A stretch of 64,000 nucleotides of DNA, from the NCBI RefSeq assembly GCF_033001325.1, contig NZ_CP133111.1, forward strand, positions 2,666,001-2,730,000. Reading direction: 5' to 3'. The DNA comes from Rhodopseudomonas sp. BAL398 (GTDB taxonomy: Bacteria > Pseudomonadota > Alphaproteobacteria > Rhizobiales > Xanthobacteraceae). A model generated the notes under the pieces. The model was not told the DNA's origin and did no database searches. It worked only from the letters and a program-made list of their open reading frames with translations. Positions 62,159-64,000 of this stretch are shown here, piece by piece (the first letter of the stretch is position 1; each line of letters starts with the position of its first letter). The translations under genes and the position numbers were made by a program.

Positions 62159-63079
62159 TCACTCGCTCTTCGCATCTGAAAACACCCGGCTCGCCAGCAC
62201 ATCGGACGCCTCCAGCGTCATGATGTCATTCGCCGTCAGCACCCGATCGAGATCGGCGACCAGACGGTTGGCCTGGCGCAGCCGGGTGCGGTCGAGCGCA
62301 TTGCGGATCGAACGCGCATTCGAGAACAGCGGCTGGGTCTTGCGGATCTCGATATAGCGCCGAAACGCCTCGCGCGCCGCCGGATCGAACTTGTAGTTCT
62401 GCTCGGCCAGCATCATCTCGGCGATCTGCAGCAATTCGGCGTCGGAATAATCCGGAAAATCGATGTGATGCGCGATCCGCGAGCGGAAGCCCGGATTACT
62501 GGCGAAGAACTTGTCCATCCGATCGCCATAGCCGGCGAGAATCACCACCAGATCGTCGCGTTGATTCTCCATCACCTGCAACAGGATCTCGATCGCCTCC
62601 TGGCCATAGTCGCGCTCATTGTCGGGGCGATACAGATAATACGCCTCGTCGATGAACAACACGCCGCCCATCGCCTTCTTCAGCACCTCCTTGGTCTTCG
62701 GCGCGGTGTGGCCGATATATTGCCCGACCAACTCGTCGCGGGTCACCGAGACCACATGGCCGCGGCGCACGAAGCCGAGCTTGTGCAGGATCGCGGCCAT
62801 CCGCATCGCCACCGTGGTCTTGCCGGTGCCGGGATTGCCGGTGAACGACATGTGCAGCGTCGGGTTGCCGCTCGCCAAGCCCATCCGCTTGCGCAGGCGC
62901 TCGACCAGCAGCAATGCCGCGATCTCGCGGATCCGGGTTTTCACCGGCTTCAGCCCGATCAATTCGCGATCGAGCTGATCCAGTACCTCGCCGATTCCGA
63001 CCTCGTTGAACTCCTTACGCAGATCAACCTGTTCGGCCGGGGGATCGGCGGCGCCTTGCGGCACCGCGTCCATGCTCAT
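62159..63079 (-). CDS. cbbX: red-type RubisCO activase CbbX
   Basis: AAA+ ATPase of 306 residues that remodels inhibited red-type RubisCO, pulling on the CbbL C-terminal tail. It shows Walker [16 protein letters not shown] (80-94), Walker [18 protein letters not shown], sensor/arginine segments ([17 protein letters not shown]) and the pore-loop region [12 protein letters not shown]. The ATG overlaps the cbbS stop (ATGA), so synthesis is coupled. Order cbbL-cbbS-cbbX is the normal one for form IC. Confidence 0.94.
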   Translation of the reverse strand: MSMDAVPQGAADPPAEQVDLRKEFNEVGIGEVLDQLDRELIGLKPVKTRIREIAALLLVERLRKRMGLASGNPTLHMSFTGNPGTGKTTVAMRMAAILHKLGFVRRGHVVSVTRDELVGQYIGHTAPKTKEVLKKAMGGVLFIDEAYYLYRPDNERDYGQEAIEILLQVMENQRDDLVVILAGYGDRMDKFFASNPGFRSRIAHHIDFPDYSDAELLQIAEMMLAEQNYKFDPAAREAFRRYIEIRKTQPLFSNARSIRNALDRTRLRQANRLVADLDRVLTANDIMTLEASDVLASRVFSDAKSE

Positions 63080-63501
63080 GCCCCACCGTAGCGGCCGCCC
63101 TCGGGACGATCGACCGCATAGGCCTTGGTGGTGTAGCGCATGGTGCGACCGTCGGTTTCCTGGCGCTCAAGCCGGAAGCCGGGTTCTTCCTTCGGCCGAT
63201 TGACGATGAACGACAGCCGCACCGACTCCCAGCCATGGCTGGCGTCGAACGCCGACAGCCGGATATAGCGGTCGCCATAGATCTTGCGGCATTCGTTCAG
63301 CTCCATCAGCACGCCGGCGGCGTCCTGCAGGTCGAACATCGGCAGGCCCCACATTTCCCAGAAGGTGTTGCGCGGGTGCGGATCATCGGTGAATTCGAGG
63401 TTCACCGCCCAGCCCTTGCCGAGCGCGTATTGCACCTGCTTGGAAATCTGGTCGTCAGTGAGATCCGGCAGGAATGAAAAGCAACCTTGGGTGACGCGCA
63501 T
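63076..63501 (-). CDS. cbbS: RubisCO small subunit (form IC)
   Basis: A 141-residue small subunit: [19 protein letters not shown] at the start, [28 protein letters not shown], and the C-terminal extension ([27 protein letters not shown]) that marks red-type RubisCO and forms the beta-hairpin in the central channel. It is separated from cbbL by 127 bases containing an R1 repeat, an unusually structured spacer. Confidence 0.95.
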   Translation of the reverse strand: MRVTQGCFSFLPDLTDDQISKQVQYALGKGWAVNLEFTDDPHPRNTFWEMWGLPMFDLQDAAGVLMELNECRKIYGDRYIRLSAFDASHGWESVRLSFIVNRPKEEPGFRLERQETDGRTMRYTTKAYAVDRPEGGRYGGA

Positions 63502-63542
63502 TGAATTGCTCCTTGATGTCTAGCAGATCGACCGTCGATTTC

Positions 63543-63627
63543 TTCATTGCGAGCGAAGCGAAGCAATCCAGGAGTCCAGTGCACGAAGCTACTGGATTGC
63601 TTCGTCGCTTCGCTCCTCGCAATGACG
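63543..63627. repeat. R1 palindromic repeat, copy D, inside the cbb operon
   Basis: TTCATTGCGAGCGAAGCGA with AAGCAATCCAG against CTGGATTGCTTCGTCGC and CTCCTCGCAATGACG: a long nearly perfect stem. One base separates it from the cbbL stop codon, and 41 bases separate it from the cbbS start. As RNA it would make a strong intercistronic hairpin. Confidence 0.8.
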
Positions 63628-63628
63628 A

Positions 63629-64000
<372 letters not shown>

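Overview
The window looks like chromosomal DNA of an alphaproteobacterium of the Rhodopseudomonas/Bradyrhizobium group (Nitrobacteraceae). The evidence is the high GC content, the red-type (form IC) RubisCO set cbbL-cbbS-cbbX at the right end, a minimal 1000-residue PutA like that of Bradyrhizobium, a Rhodobacter-type phospholipid methyltransferase, and the dispersed palindromic repeats usual in this family. Species cannot be fixed from the sequence alone. I see no tRNA, rRNA, CRISPR array, phage or insertion sequence. This is mostly core-type chromosome with a cell-envelope theme.

Layout. 1-2830 (minus): a retrograde phospholipid transport operon mlaE-mlaF-mlaD. 2950-7847: an enolase-superfamily epimerase, an MFS transporter, a family-conserved protein of unknown function and a threonine/serine dehydratase. 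7895-10477 (minus): a three-gene set pmtA, plcP-like phosphoesterase, GT4 glycosyltransferase, which together look like a membrane-lipid remodelling operon; two Pho-box-like elements lie just upstream of its first two genes. 10563-18992: thiD, a stand-alone Lrp-type ligand domain, a diheme cytochrome c, a CHRD protein, cytochrome c', an orphan CoxL-type molybdenum subunit, a tiny secreted Arg/Gly/Trp-repeat peptide and an orphan NodU-type carbamoyltransferase.

19005-37205 is a surface-polysaccharide region: murJ; an aminotransferase/oxidoreductase pair that could make diamino-glucose for lipid A (GnnB/GnnA type); UDP-glucuronate 4-epimerase; a WecA-like initiating transferase; a CapD/FlaA1-type nucleotide-sugar enzyme; the complete ADP-heptose pathway (gmhA, gmhB, hldE, hldD) with two heptosyltransferases (waaF-like and waaC-like); galE; and an MsbA-like ABC exporter. 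These genes would feed an LPS inner core and perhaps an O-chain.

37347-49881 holds two small secreted peptides, an SDR enzyme, a hemolysin-III protein, the ycjX-ycjF pair, a cold-shock protein, a secreted protein with a transglutaminase-like Cys/His/Asp arrangement, putA, a CoA-transferase, and a secreted single-heme protein with a Cys-rich tail. 50009-57501 holds a membrane coiled-coil protein, a glutathione transferase, a lemA-TPM-TPM operon, a second orphan CoxL-type subunit and a DapA-family protein. 57612-61952 carries oligopeptidase B, metY and an alpha/beta hydrolase. From 62159 to the right end lie cbbX, cbbS and the 3' part of cbbL on the minus strand.

Several families of palindromic intergenic repeats recur. 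One family has four copies, including one between cbbL and cbbS and one reaching to within 35 bases of the chosen metY start. Another has two full copies and one fragment, and in one copy it forms a perfect 19-bp palindrome between convergent genes.
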